From positions 154,148-190,919 of the forward strand of contig JAECRG010000002.1 in the NCBI GenBank assembly GCA_015999875.1: DNA of 36,772 nucleotides, in the 5' to 3' direction. The position numbers and the translations under genes are program-made. The DNA comes from Candidatus Saccharimonadota bacterium. Lineage in GTDB: Bacteria; Patescibacteriota; Saccharimonadia; Saccharimonadales; Saccharimonadaceae. Shown here piece by piece: positions 15,279 to 23,252 of the stretch. Numbering within the stretch: position 1 is the first letter of the stretch; each line of letters starts with the position of its first letter. Below the pieces are notes generated by a model. The model was given only the letters and a program-made list of their open reading frames with translations. It had not been told where the DNA came from and did not search any database.

Positions 15279-16793
15279 ATGAAGCTTTGGCCATTTGGTC
15301 GCAAAAACCTGGAGCACGCTGTCGAACAAGCTGCCTTACCGCTTATTGAGAAGTTTGGCGAGACATTAACTCCAAATATGCGTGCGCTCCGTATGGCGAC
15401 AACAATGGCAGATCAGCTACTTTCGATGGGTGTATCTGCAAACAGCGTGGTTTCAAAAGTCCTCGACGTGACAGATACGTACTGCAAGAAGCCGGTGCAT
15501 CTCGACATTAGTGCGAATGTCATCATGGTGTCGCAGCTGCGAGGTATTGAGCGTGAGCCCCTGACGCTTATTCGGCCGGTTGCGCCGCGTAATATCAACT
15601 ACATGACGATCCAGTCTATTCAGAATCTTATCTTTGAGATCGGCAAAGGCCATCACACGCTAGACGAAGCCGAAGAGCAACTCGAGACTATTATCACGAA
15701 TCCAAAGAAATTCCCGTGGTGGGTTATTATGATAGGTAATGCCTCTATCGTAGCGGGCGTCACACTTATGTATACAAGCTCATGGCAAGTGATCTTGACG
15801 ACATTTTGTATAGGTATAATGATTGACCGGCTGCTCGCGTTACTTATTAAATATGCGATCCCACCATTTTTCCGCCAAGTTATCGCCGCGGCATCTATCG
15901 CTCTTATCGCGGCGGGTATCAACGCACTTGCGAGGCAGGGTATTGAATTTTTCGCCGATATGAACCCTACGTTACTTGTTGTTGGTGGTGTTGTCATGCT
16001 CGTGGCCGGACTCGTGATTGTCGGTGCTGTGCAAGACGCCATCGACGAATACTATGTCACCGCAAACGCAAGACTCACCAAGGTCTTCATGCAGACAATT
16101 GGCATTGTGGCAGGTATATTGATAGCGCTCTACACTGCTCGTAAACTAGGAATTGGGATCTCTGTATCGGTGGATCCGCTGAGTCTCAACTCATTTGATT
16201 TTCAGGTAGCCGGCGCAATAATTGCTTCGGCGGGCTATGCTCTGGCTGGCCAGACACGTCGACGCGCAGTAATCGGTGTGGGTATTATCGGAGGTGCTGG
16301 CCTGTTCATTATGTCGTATACCGTGACGCATTTGGGCATCTCTATCGTGCCAGCATCAGGCGTGGCTGCGTTGTTTATCGGCGTATCTGCAGCCATAATT
16401 TCTCGTTTTTGGCGCACCCCATCAGTAGGTATAATCTCTGGTGCTATCGTACCTCTTGTGCCAGGGCTCACACTCTACACGGGTTTGATGCAGATTATTC
16501 AGTATCCACCTGGTGCCCCTCTCTTTTTCAACGCCGTAGGCACCCTGTTTACTGCTCTTGCTCTCGCTCTTACTATTGCTGCAGGTGCTTCGCTTGGCAG
16601 CATGGTCGGTCGTCCGCTCCGTCAGCAGCTTGCATCGACGCGCAATATCCAGCCGTTTGCCGTGTTCATGCGGAGGCAGGTCGGCCCGTCACCTGGCAAG
16701 AGTTTGGCAAGTTTAGCGCTAGGCAAATTCCGACGGCCACGTTTGCGGCAGCCTGCGCAGTCACACGATCCAGAATCTATCGATAAAGTGTAG
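15279..16793 (+). CDS. ThrE-family threonine/serine exporter
   Basis: 504-aa membrane protein similar in size and layout to Corynebacterium ThrE (489 aa), which exports threonine and serine with the proton gradient. A soluble N-terminal part (1-140) contains the typical GETLTPNMRALRMATTMADQL and Cys-containing DVTDTYCKKPVHLDISANV stretches. About ten membrane helices follow in two blocks: the ThrE domain (about 145-280) and the ThrE_2-like domain (about 310-460), the latter with GIISGAIVPLVPGLTLYTG. The last 40 residues are basic and cytoplasmic. The promoter and AAGGAG site fit ATG 15279. It is not in an operon; its end faces a small membrane protein gene with a 4-nt gap. Confidence 0.87.
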   Translation: MKLWPFGRKNLEHAVEQAALPLIEKFGETLTPNMRALRMATTMADQLLSMGVSANSVVSKVLDVTDTYCKKPVHLDISANVIMVSQLRGIEREPLTLIRPVAPRNINYMTIQSIQNLIFEIGKGHHTLDEAEEQLETIITNPKKFPWWVIMIGNASIVAGVTLMYTSSWQVILTTFCIGIMIDRLLALLIKYAIPPFFRQVIAAASIALIAAGINALARQGIEFFADMNPTLLVVGGVVMLVAGLVIVGAVQDAIDEYYVTANARLTKVFMQTIGIVAGILIALYTARKLGIGISVSVDPLSLNSFDFQVAGAIIASAGYALAGQTRRRAVIGVGIIGGAGLFIMSYTVTHLGISIVPASGVAALFIGVSAAIISRFWRTPSVGIISGAIVPLVPGLTLYTGLMQIIQYPPGAPLFFNAVGTLFTALALALTIAAGASLGSMVGRPLRQQLASTRNIQPFAVFMRRQVGPSPGKSLASLALGKFRRPRLRQPAQSHDPESIDKV

Positions 16794-16797
16794 CTAG

Positions 16798-17187
16798 CTA
16801 GCTTGCGAAAGGCAGAAAATATGCCAGCAGAGCTACCGCTACACCGATGGCAGCCGACCCAGCGATAATCGTAATAGCTTTTTGCTGATCTTTCTTGCGA
16901 AATTCAATTTGATCTACGGTGTGCTGTTCTTTCATATCGTCCCCGACGTTGAATAGGCCGCTCATACCAAACTTTGCACAAAAATGCAGGTATGCCTGCA
17001 GAAAACCGGTGGCCGCAAGGGTGGCAGGTATAAATACAAGAAGTCGCCACGGGGCATCAATCGGTACCAAGTAGAAAATCACAAAAAGTACTAGTGTGAT
17101 GGCGAGTCCAATATACCCCGTCATACGTCGCATACGTATCTCTGCTGGTCCAATATTGCAAACGCCGGGTATGTAAGTAGTGCTCAT
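16798..17187 (-). CDS. Small three-helix membrane protein with Cys/His motifs
   Basis: 129-aa protein with three predicted membrane helices (about 25-43, 48-68 and 104-126). Two short motifs stand out: PGVCNIGPAEIRMRR before helix 1 and YLHFCAKFGMSGLFNVG after helix 2. The Cys residues at 10 and 69 and His 67 may come close on one membrane face. I recall similar short proteins in other bacteria but no assigned function, so none is given. A TATACT box lies 6 nt before the ATG with no ribosome site, so the transcript may be leaderless. It is divergent from the FKBP gene, only 41 bp away. Confidence 0.75.
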   Translation of the reverse strand: MSTTYIPGVCNIGPAEIRMRRMTGYIGLAITLVLFVIFYLVPIDAPWRLLVFIPATLAATGFLQAYLHFCAKFGMSGLFNVGDDMKEQHTVDQIEFRKKDQQKAITIIAGSAAIGVAVALLAYFLPFAS

Positions 17188-17193
17188 ACTACT

Positions 17194-17222
17194 AGTATAC
17201 TCCTGTGTGAGTACGGTATACT
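17194..17222. promoter_or_regulatory. Back-to-back -10 boxes for two leaderless genes
   Basis: In the 41-bp divergent spacer, TATACT on the minus strand (17199-17194) ends 6 nt before the ATG at 17187, and TATACT on the plus strand (17217-17222) ends 6 nt before the ATG at 17229. Neither gene has a Shine-Dalgarno sequence. Confidence 0.55.
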
Positions 17223-17228
17223 AGAAAT

Positions 17229-17612
17229 ATGAATGAATCAGGCAAACTCGAAGGTACAAAACTCGCAAACTTTACTCCTCTAGCAAAGGTAGAGTCGCTA
17301 GAAATCATAGATGCTGTAGTAGGTACTGGTGACGAAGTGCCTGAGGGCGCAACGATCACTGCGCACTACACTGGCGCCCTTTGTGCGGACGGCACAATCT
17401 TTCAGAGTAGCCATGACTTTGGCGAAGCCATTACTTTCCCGCTCTCAGGTGTGATTGCAGGTTGGACGCAGGGTGTGCCCGGTATGAAAGTTGGTGGTAC
17501 TCGTCGCCTAGTTATTCCTTCTGCGATGGCCTATGGCTCTGCACGTGCGGCAGCAAATATTCCGCCAAATAGCGATCTTGTATTTGATATCGAACTCGTT
17601 GCTATTAAGTAA
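17229..17612 (+). CDS. FKBP-type peptidyl-prolyl cis-trans isomerase
   Basis: 127-aa single-domain FKBP that catalyses cis-trans isomerisation of Xaa-Pro bonds and helps protein folding. The catalytic pocket aromatics can be matched to human FKBP12: Y of AHYTG, F of GTIFQSS, F of ITFPL, V-I-x-x-W in VIAGWTQGV, Y of MAYGSA and F of LVFDIEL. The FKBP12 D37 position is Gln here. The N-terminal 30 residues precede the domain and are not a signal peptide, so it is cytoplasmic. A TATACT box ends 6 nt before the ATG without a ribosome site, which indicates a leaderless mRNA. Confidence 0.95.
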   Translation: MNESGKLEGTKLANFTPLAKVESLEIIDAVVGTGDEVPEGATITAHYTGALCADGTIFQSSHDFGEAITFPLSGVIAGWTQGVPGMKVGGTRRLVIPSAMAYGSARAAANIPPNSDLVFDIELVAIK

Positions 17613-17776
17613 TTACTCAACGGTAGGTAGTAGATTGTGAGTAGCCAACGCATGGCAGTCTTGGCTTCTTGTGCGCCTAGAGGTTCGTAGACACCACAAT
17701 TAAAACTTAACGATATGTACTTGTATTTGGACTACGCACAGTATGGGTTATTCGACAAGCTGCGCTAATATCATTG

Positions 17777-19126
17777 TTACTCGTTGTCATCTAGCTCGGC
17801 AAACTTTGCAGCCATGGTTGGATTGCCACGTGTCAGGCGTTTGATCGACAAGTCTTCTGCTTTTTGATTTGCGAGACGCAGGTTATTTTCACTTGAAAGT
17901 AGTGCATCTTTAGTTTTCTGTAGATGATCAATTGTCTTGTCTATCTCATCGATAGCTGTCTTGAACTTGCGGCTTGCAAGGTCGTAGTTGCGCGCGAAGC
18001 CTTCTTTGAACGTTTGTATATTGTCCTCGAAATTTGTGATGTCGACGTTTTGGGCGCGTACTAATGCAAGCTCAGATTTGTATTGCATCGAATTAAGCGC
18101 CGCGTTGCGCAGTAGTGTGATCATAGGTATAAAAAACTGTGGACGAATCACGTACATCTTTGGATATTTGTGAGATACGTCTACGATACCGCTATTGTAG
18201 AGTTCGCTATCGGCTTCGAGTAATGTCACGAGCACAGCATATTCACAGCCTTTTTCTCGGCGGTCTTTATCGAGCTCTTTGAGAAAATCTTCGTTGCGAT
18301 GCTTGGTCGCTGTCTCGTCACCTTCGTTTTTCATCTCAAACATAATCGAAATAACCTCGGTATTTGCTTCGTCAGTTTCGCGATAGATATAGTCGCCCTT
18401 ACTACCGCTTCGTGCGTCATTGTCCTTTTCGAAATATGCGCGCTGAAACGCAGTTGCACGAAGCTTGTTAAACTCTGTTTCGCAGTGTTGCTCAAGTGTC
18501 TCGCCTACCATTTTGGTAGAGAGTTTTGCCTTCATGTCTTTGTAATATGCAATCATCTCATCTTTAGATTTCAGCTCATGTTCGTGCTCGCGCTTGAGCG
18601 AAGCTTCCGCGAGTTGTTTCTCGGCGTCCTTGCTCTTCAGCTCGTGCTCCAGCTCGTTGCGCTCACGCTCTATCTTATTAATAGCTTCGGTGAGCGCAAG
18701 CTTTTTCTCTGTCTCAGAAGAATTTATGCGTGCGAGTAGCTTGGCGATTTCGGCATCTTTTGCAGCTTTGAGATTAGCTACCTCGGCTTCTTTCCTAGAT
18801 AAATCTATCTGCAGCTCATTTTTTGTTTTGGCTTCAGCGAGTGCAACTGCACTTGTCTTCTCTTTTTCGAGCATGGCGACGCGCTCTAATAGTTCACGTT
18901 CTTTGAGCTCTGCTTCGAGGGATTTTTCACGCTCTATTATTTCGCGCATTTTTTGCACTTCGGCTTCAAATGTATCTTTTTTGATTGAGTTCACTACACC
19001 TTGAATTGTAGATTTGTCGATGTCCGTCTCGTGGATTGATGTAAGGTCTACTAGATCGCCTTTTGCTGCATCTTCTCGCAGAACGAGGGTGTGCTCGTCT
19101 TGTATGGAAACTTTAATTTTTTTCAT
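17777..19126 (-). CDS. DUF2130-domain coiled-coil protein
   Basis: 449 aa. A short N-terminal domain (1-50) is followed by a long, highly charged coiled coil (about 55-200; [21 protein letters not shown]). The conserved DUF2130 domain (about 200-330) contains [30 protein letters not shown] and [24 protein letters not shown] second helical region (about 345-430) ends the protein. The spacing of E, GD and E-x-K resembles a PD-(D/E)XK nuclease core; this is my inference. DUF2130 proteins are uncharacterised; some lie near restriction or DNA-repair genes. A GAGG ribosome site precedes the ATG and a TATACT box lies further upstream. Confidence 0.85.
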   Translation of the reverse strand: MKKIKVSIQDEHTLVLREDAAKGDLVDLTSIHETDIDKSTIQGVVNSIKKDTFEAEVQKMREIIEREKSLEAELKERELLERVAMLEKEKTSAVALAEAKTKNELQIDLSRKEAEVANLKAAKDAEIAKLLARINSSETEKKLALTEAINKIERERNELEHELKSKDAEKQLAEASLKREHEHELKSKDEMIAYYKDMKAKLSTKMVGETLEQHCETEFNKLRATAFQRAYFEKDNDARSGSKGDYIYRETDEANTEVISIMFEMKNEGDETATKHRNEDFLKELDKDRREKGCEYAVLVTLLEADSELYNSGIVDVSHKYPKMYVIRPQFFIPMITLLRNAALNSMQYKSELALVRAQNVDITNFEDNIQTFKEGFARNYDLASRKFKTAIDEIDKTIDHLQKTKDALLSSENNLRLANQKAEDLSIKRLTRGNPTMAAKFAELDDNE

Positions 19127-19242
19127 AGGCCGCCTCTCGAATTATTACTACTAGTATAGAGGATTTGGCGTTCGTGTGTAGTGAAAACATGTTCACTCCG
19201 CTGTTGCTTTGCGCATATTAACCCCTATCACGATAAAAATGG

Positions 19243-19248
19243 TATACT
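19243..19248 (+). promoter_or_regulatory. -10 box for the leaderless DUF5652/SRAP transcript
   Basis: TATACT ends 6 nt before the ATG at 19255. There is no ribosome site, and no convincing -35 is visible. Confidence 0.5.
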
Positions 19249-19254
19249 GGCAAT

Positions 19255-19500
19255 ATGTATACTTTCGATCTTCCTATGTGGTCATATATCATTATCATAC
19301 CTCTTGCAGTGTGGTCGCTTTTCTGGAAAGCCATGGCTCTGTGGCATGCGGCGAAGCACGGCAGTAAGTTTTGGTTCGTATTTCTTTTTCTCGTTAACAC
19401 GGTAGGTATTCTTGATATCATCTACCTCATCATCATCGGTAAGCTTAAAGCCGGTGCTCTGTTTGACAACTCTAGCGATGCTCCAGTGGCGAAAGCTTAG
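19255..19500 (+). CDS. DUF5652 family small membrane protein
   Basis: 81-aa protein with two predicted membrane helices (about 10-28 and 40-62). The pattern matches DUF5652, a family frequent in Patescibacteria and archaea: PLAVWSLFWKAMALWHAAKHG, then FWFVFLFLVNTVGILDIIYL. The function is unknown. The C-terminal 20 residues are polar and likely cytoplasmic. The stop codon directly abuts the start of the SRAP gene (TAG-ATG), so the two are cotranscribed and translation of the second probably depends on the first. Confidence 0.82.
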   Translation: MYTFDLPMWSYIIIIPLAVWSLFWKAMALWHAAKHGSKFWFVFLFLVNTVGILDIIYLIIIGKLKAGALFDNSSDAPVAKA

Positions 19501-20172
19501 ATGATAGAACGTTATGCATTGTATGAGATAGACAAGCTTCGCGATCAGTTTAACTTGGCTGCCGGTGTGCCAAAGGGCGTCAAGAGACGGTATAATATCG
19601 TACCTTCTCAGAATGTTCCAGTGATATTGAGCAAAGACGGTGTATCGACGATGGAGCAAATGCAATGGGGCTTCGTATCGCAAAATGCACCAGATACCAA
19701 TTCGATATTTCGCTACAAGACATTTACTGTGCGCTCTGAAGATACTTTCAAAAAAACAATGTGGGAAAAGTCTATTCGTACGCAGCGTTGCTTGATACCT
19801 GCAAATGGATTCTATGTATGGGCGCAAACTCCAGACGGTAAGTTGCCCTATTACGTGCAAGTAAACGATCGTCCGCTTGTCGCTCTCGCGGGTGTATATA
19901 GTAGCTGGACAAATAGTGAAGGTGTTGAATCTGGCATGGCTGCTATCGTGACGGTCCCTGGCGACGAAGCAACAAACGAGTTTACTGACCATTTGCCGGC
20001 TATCGTACATCCAAATCAAGAACAGATGTGGCTTGACCCTGCTGTCAGCGACATGGCATCACTGTATGATGTGATGCGCACTACGTCGTTTAACTCACTG
20101 ACCTTTACTCGCGTGAGCGACAAAATCTATTCGAAAAAAACTGATACACCCGCTCTTATTCTCGAAGCATAG
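19501..20172 (+). CDS. SRAP (YedK/HMCES-like) domain protein lacking the catalytic residues
   Basis: 223-aa protein that follows the SRAP fold from end to end: RYNIVPSQNVPVIL, MQWGFVS, RCLIPANGFYVW, LPYYVQV, ALAGVYSSW and a late LPAIVHP stretch. SRAP proteins cross-link to abasic sites in single-stranded DNA through Cys2. Here the usual MCGRY start is MIERY, so Cys2 is Ile. The active-site Glu of GFYEW (YedK E105) is V106, and the His of HDRMP (YedK H160) is T162. The MINAR motif is also changed (FTVRSED, R78 kept), while N32 of RYNxxP is kept. The fold looks intact and the catalysis lost. Cotranscribed with the DUF5652 gene, with zero spacing. Confidence 0.88.
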   Translation: MIERYALYEIDKLRDQFNLAAGVPKGVKRRYNIVPSQNVPVILSKDGVSTMEQMQWGFVSQNAPDTNSIFRYKTFTVRSEDTFKKTMWEKSIRTQRCLIPANGFYVWAQTPDGKLPYYVQVNDRPLVALAGVYSSWTNSEGVESGMAAIVTVPGDEATNEFTDHLPAIVHPNQEQMWLDPAVSDMASLYDVMRTTSFNSLTFTRVSDKIYSKKTDTPALILEA

Positions 20173-20323
20173 TTTGTTTTCGATTAAGATTGTCTACCTA
20201 AAGATGACAACACGCAAAAAGCCATATTCTGCTTGGACATGGCTTCGCTGATTTATTGTGGTCTGTATTAGTGATGATGTAAGATAAATACAATTTCATA
20301 TTTTATGGTATAGTATAGCTATT

Positions 20324-20896
20324 ATGAATTATGTGCAGCATCTGCAGTACGCGAGCGAACGGCTCAAAAGCGCCAATGGGTTCGCCGCACCAGATGAATC
20401 TAAGGCGCGACTCAACAAAATCTATGCACCCTACGGGGAAGTGTATCATGAGTTGACTGGGCGTGGTCGGCTTGAGGTATCGTGTACCGATACTAATTTT
20501 GAGCGAAGTGTTCGCGCAGGTATTGTAGCCGCGCGTCGTGCGATAATTTTATTTGGTCAATTTGGTGAACGAAATGGTCTTCGCGCGTTGCCGCTGGTCG
20601 AAACAGATGCGACGCCTGCGGATGATTCTACGCATGTTGCACTTCTCGAGTATGCAGGCGCGCGTATCGGTGATTTCAACCAGGCGAGCGGACTTTTTGG
20701 GTATGATTTCCAATTTCGCGATAACGTTCCTGCTATTGGCGTAGCACATGCCGATTTGGATATCGCACCCGCTCAGCAAGAAGCGTTGCTGTCTATTACG
20801 AAAAAGATTGGTGTGCGGGTGATCGCCTTGCCATTATCCGACAGAACTCGCGCAAGTTTGTATGTAGATGGCAGTCGTCAAAGAATTGATTTCTAG
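20324..20896 (+). CDS. Hypothetical protein, 190 aa
   Basis: I do not recognise this protein. It is soluble, without a signal peptide or membrane segment. The composition is balanced and the pattern suggests an alpha/beta fold: a helical N-terminus (MNYVQHLQYASERLKSANG), then strands around GRLEVSC, AIILFGQFGERNGL, IGVAHADLDI and KKIGVRVIALPL. The absence of Lys/Asn bias and a good coding pattern make it a likely real gene. TATAGT (20309-20314) lies 9 nt before the ATG and no ribosome site is seen. It stands alone between the SRAP gene and the orphan island. Confidence 0.65.
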   Translation: MNYVQHLQYASERLKSANGFAAPDESKARLNKIYAPYGEVYHELTGRGRLEVSCTDTNFERSVRAGIVAARRAIILFGQFGERNGLRALPLVETDATPADDSTHVALLEYAGARIGDFNQASGLFGYDFQFRDNVPAIGVAHADLDIAPAQQEALLSITKKIGVRVIALPLSDRTRASLYVDGSRQRIDF

Positions 20897-21017
20897 GTCA
20901 ATTCTTCTCGTCGCATGGGGTTAGTAGGTATCGAGCACGCTGCGGTTTGACACGCACATGCTTGACCGAAGATCTCGTATCGTGTTTTGCTAGGGTGGGG
21001 ATAGAAACGGAGTCAAA

Positions 21018-21485
21018 ATGATGCCTGCTGTAACTGTCATTGTCGTAGGCGGTATATTTATTGCCGGTGCGATATATATCAGCTTGACCGTAGTGACAAA
21101 CCGACAGGAGTACGACACGCGTCCGCATGTCGTCGCTGCGCGCCATAGTCTAGTTCAGACCGTCTGGTTGAAAGTGGATGCCAACTACAGGTTTCACTGC
21201 GGGCGGGCAAATGGCGATGAGGTGCGTATTGCCGCTTACCCGGTCTCATTGACCGCAGGCGCAATGGTCGAGATACGAGTCATTCGGCATAGTAGCGCCG
21301 GGTATGGGCAGTCGCCAGATGTGCTTTTCTACCGGATCCACCGCTGGGATGTCCGGGTGGCCAAGGCGGTACGTTTCGGCGACGAGCGAAAGATCTACCG
21401 ATCTGGATTCGCAGATGTCGCAGAACTTCGTGAAATCGAAGAATTGATCAAAGTTAAACACTCACTACCACGATCCCCTCGCTGA
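21018..21485 (+). CDS. Membrane-anchored hypothetical protein, 155 aa
   Basis: I do not recognise this protein. One N-terminal membrane helix (about 4-26, VTVIVVGGIFIAGAIYISL) anchors a soluble domain. Around residues 45-115 the domain has alternating hydrophobic residues that suggest a beta-rich fold (QTVWLKVDANYRFHCGR; GAMVEIRVIRH; DVLFYRIHRWDV). Topology is probably N-in with the domain outside, but this is a guess. GGAG lies about 6 nt before the ATG-ATG start. Two hairpins follow the gene. It opens the island of orphan genes, and its G/C-richer codons differ from the genes before 20 kb. Confidence 0.65.
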   Translation: MMPAVTVIVVGGIFIAGAIYISLTVVTNRQEYDTRPHVVAARHSLVQTVWLKVDANYRFHCGRANGDEVRIAAYPVSLTAGAMVEIRVIRHSSAGYGQSPDVLFYRIHRWDVRVAKAVRFGDERKIYRSGFADVAELREIEELIKVKHSLPRSPR

Positions 21486-21525
21486 CCGAGTACGGTTCAT
21501 CTAGAAGCACGATGCAAAGCTGCTT

Positions 21526-21559
21526 GCCTGCACCGACGAGTTCGGTGCAGGCGTTTTGC
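21526..21559 (+). terminator. Rho-independent terminator
   Basis: Perfect 11-bp stem, GCCTGCACCGA (21526-21536) with TCGGTGCAGGC (21542-21552), a 5-nt loop, then gttttgcttttttt. It ends the transcript of the 155-aa membrane-anchored protein. Confidence 0.88.
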
Positions 21560-21615
21560 TTTTTTTGGTAAAAATAAAAGCCCAAGAATAATCGGGGCAT
21601 ATAGAATATACAGGG

Positions 21616-21683
21616 ACTGCTCACAAGCAGACTGACCAAGGTGTTACGCATACCCTTGGCTAGTCTGCTTGTGAGCAGTTTTT
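21616..21683 (+). terminator. Long hairpin, 18-bp perfect arms plus inner stem, with T-run
   Basis: Left arm ACTGCTCACAAGCAGACT (21616-21633) pairs perfectly with 21662-21679. After two imperfect pairs, CCAAGG (21636-21641) pairs with CCTTGG (21654-21659). TTTTT follows on the plus side only. It may be a second terminator or a mobile hairpin element; it is much longer than the usual terminator. Confidence 0.65.
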
Positions 21684-21694
21684 GCCAAGTGTGA

Positions 21695-22207
21695 CTAGAC
21701 CCGACCGAAACCACCACTGTAGCTGTCGCTGGGTTCTCCGAAGACGGTGCTCCGGTAGCCGAGATCGCTCGATCCCATTCTGTCCGTCATGCTTTTCTGG
21801 CTGAAGAACTCGCCAAGGAGGTCGCCGAGGGCGACGGCGTCCGTGCTGTTGAACTTCGAGGGTCCGAGTGTCGCTCTCGCGGTCGCATCAAGTACCTCGT
21901 CTGCAATTAGATCAAACAGGTCGTTCATGCAGTATGCAGGGACACCGTTGATGCGTCCGCTAACACGCACTGAACACGCGATACCGCCAATGTTTATTGT
22001 TGTGGGTGTCATCGCGATCCTGCCGAGACTATCGGTATCAGAATCCGCTTGGTCGATGAAGGGCGGTATCACGTGGTTGAGTGTATGCAGAGCCTCCGCG
22101 ATACCAGTATTGAGCGCCTCTTCGAGGTGCTCGCACTCATCTGCTATCTCGATACAAACATCGATGAAAGCACTGCCGCTCACGACGGTAATGTTCTTAT
22201 CGGACAT
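21695..22207 (-). CDS. Hypothetical protein, 170 aa
   Basis: Not recognised. The start MSDKNITVVSG is chosen because AAGGGGA lies 6 nt before it; the frame is open further upstream but without support. Residues 10-45 are acidic and helical (FIDVCIEIADECEHLEEALNTG), the middle is mixed (TPTTINIGGIACSVRVSG) and residues 90-125 again look helical (YCMNDLFDLIADEVLDATAR). The end is Gly/Ser-rich (DSYSGGFGRV), probably a disordered tail. No signal peptide or membrane segment. The opposite strand has a longer open frame that is Ser/Arg-rich and has no ribosome site; I take that as a shadow. Confidence 0.6.
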   Translation of the reverse strand: MSDKNITVVSGSAFIDVCIEIADECEHLEEALNTGIAEALHTLNHVIPPFIDQADSDTDSLGRIAMTPTTINIGGIACSVRVSGRINGVPAYCMNDLFDLIADEVLDATARATLGPSKFNSTDAVALGDLLGEFFSQKSMTDRMGSSDLGYRSTVFGEPSDSYSGGFGRV

Positions 22208-22259
22208 GGAGTCCCCTTCTGGTCGATTGACGTGGATTCCTCGAATGAATATGCGTAAC

Positions 22260-22323
22260 ACACTAGACGAGGATAGCATCCATGATTGCGTAAGTAGTCA
22301 TGCGCGCGATGCTCGTCTAGTGT
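22260..22323. repeat. Inverted repeat, 12-bp perfect arms
   Basis: ACACTAGACGAG (22260-22271) and CTCGTCTAGTGT (22312-22323) are perfect inverted copies. Inner GCATC/GATGC and CATGA/TCATG pairs extend the hairpin. It lies just upstream of the 170-aa gene, within its likely promoter or leader, and has no T-run. Confidence 0.7.
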
Positions 22324-22431
22324 CGTCTGCTTGTGAAGGTGCAAGTCGCGTGTGCGAACTTAACCGATTTATTTTGTCATAATTTTTACTTGATGTCAAT
22401 ACAGTTCTATAGGGATGTGTCTATCGTTGTG

Positions 22432-23085
22432 TTATTCCGTGGCTCTGTCTTCATTGCTTTTGCTAGACGCACGCCATGGCGCAGTGGAAGAAACTCGCCA
22501 GTCTCTCATTTCGTCACCCTTATCTAAGTGCTGCGCGAGTCGCAAAAGCGATACGAACCTGTGATTATCAACAGGGTGTTCGTAGCTACGATGGTGTACA
22601 GCATAGGCGACCATGCTTTCGAATTCATCGTGAATATCGAGAGTCTCGCCGCTATCGGGGCGTACGTAGGGCTGAATCGGCAAAGCTGCAGTTTGTAGTG
22701 CAATATAGTTATCGATCATAACTTTTTGCGATTGATTGTGGCGTTCGTAGTTTGTAGTACCCATATCTTTTGATTTTGGCTGGGGAGGTATGTGTAGCTT
22801 TTTTGTCTTGCTCCAGTGGAGCGGACTGAGCTCTGTACGCTGGCCTTGTAGATCTATCCTGACGACTGTATATACTATAACTCCCCCGTCTCTGGACGAG
22901 TGTTCTTTTAGCTCGTAGCTATCCCCTGATCCATCAGATGCGTACCATGACGTGTTGCCCCCTATCTCGAATTCATTGCCATATACTCGCATGACATCGA
23001 CAAGAAGACGCTCAACTTCATGGTGAATCGCCGAGTAGTCTTCTCCGGGTGGCTCCATAAAACCAGATTCGTATCGATTTGACAT
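22432..23085 (-). CDS. Hypothetical protein, 217 aa
   Basis: Not recognised. A hydrophilic soluble protein: helical N-terminus with His/Glu (YSAIHHEVERLLVDVMRVYG), a beta-like middle (VIVYTVVRIDLQG), a Lys-rich stretch (WSKTKKLHIPPQPKSKD) and a helical C-terminal third (FESMVAYAVHHRSYEHP; RFVSLLRLAQHL). ATG at 23085 is preferred over GTG three codons earlier, because TATAGT (23093-23098 on the minus strand) ends 7 nt before it and no ribosome site is present. Its length and lack of low-complexity sequence support a real gene. Part of the orphan island. Confidence 0.62.
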   Translation of the reverse strand: MSNRYESGFMEPPGEDYSAIHHEVERLLVDVMRVYGNEFEIGGNTSWYASDGSGDSYELKEHSSRDGGVIVYTVVRIDLQGQRTELSPLHWSKTKKLHIPPQPKSKDMGTTNYERHNQSQKVMIDNYIALQTAALPIQPYVRPDSGETLDIHDEFESMVAYAVHHRSYEHPVDNHRFVSLLRLAQHLDKGDEMRDWRVSSTAPWRASSKSNEDRATE

Positions 23086-23092
23086 TTTATAC

Positions 23093-23098
23093 ACTATA
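23093..23098 (-). promoter_or_regulatory. -10 box for a leaderless orphan gene
   Basis: TATAGT on the minus strand, 7 nt before the ATG at 23085; no ribosome site. Confidence 0.4.
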
Positions 23099-23252
23099 TC
23101 ATAGAGCGTATATTAGCCCTTAGTTATCGCATAATTAAGCAGTCACTTGACCGTAGAGGCATATTTGAGAAATCAATCAGTTATGATATGGTATTGATAT
23201 GGGCAGCACTCGCTGTCTTGTTTTGTCCCCTGAGAGATTTGGAGATAGAAAG

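Noticed and set aside
17613-17776. Minus-strand frame in the spacer after FKBP reading like a protein fragment (GVYEPLGAQEAKTAMRW)
   Set aside because: It has no start codon with a ribosome site, is bounded by an upstream stop and runs on antisense to FKBP. It may be a remnant of a lost gene, but the sequence alone does not support that.
19282-20019. 245-codon open frame antisense to the DUF5652/SRAP genes
   Set aside because: Rich in His, Tyr, Arg and Cys with no ribosome site; the sense-strand SRAP frame has clear family motifs, so this is a shadow.
20204-20251. 15-codon frame (MTTRKKPYSAWTWLR) after the SRAP gene, with an AGCCAT/ATGGCT stem
   Set aside because: No ribosome site or T-run; a short frame and a weak 6-bp stem are expected by chance.
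21789-22382. 197-codon plus-strand frame opposite the 170-aa gene
   Set aside because: Ser/Arg-rich composition typical of antisense frames and no ribosome site. The minus-strand frame has AAGGGGA at a proper distance.
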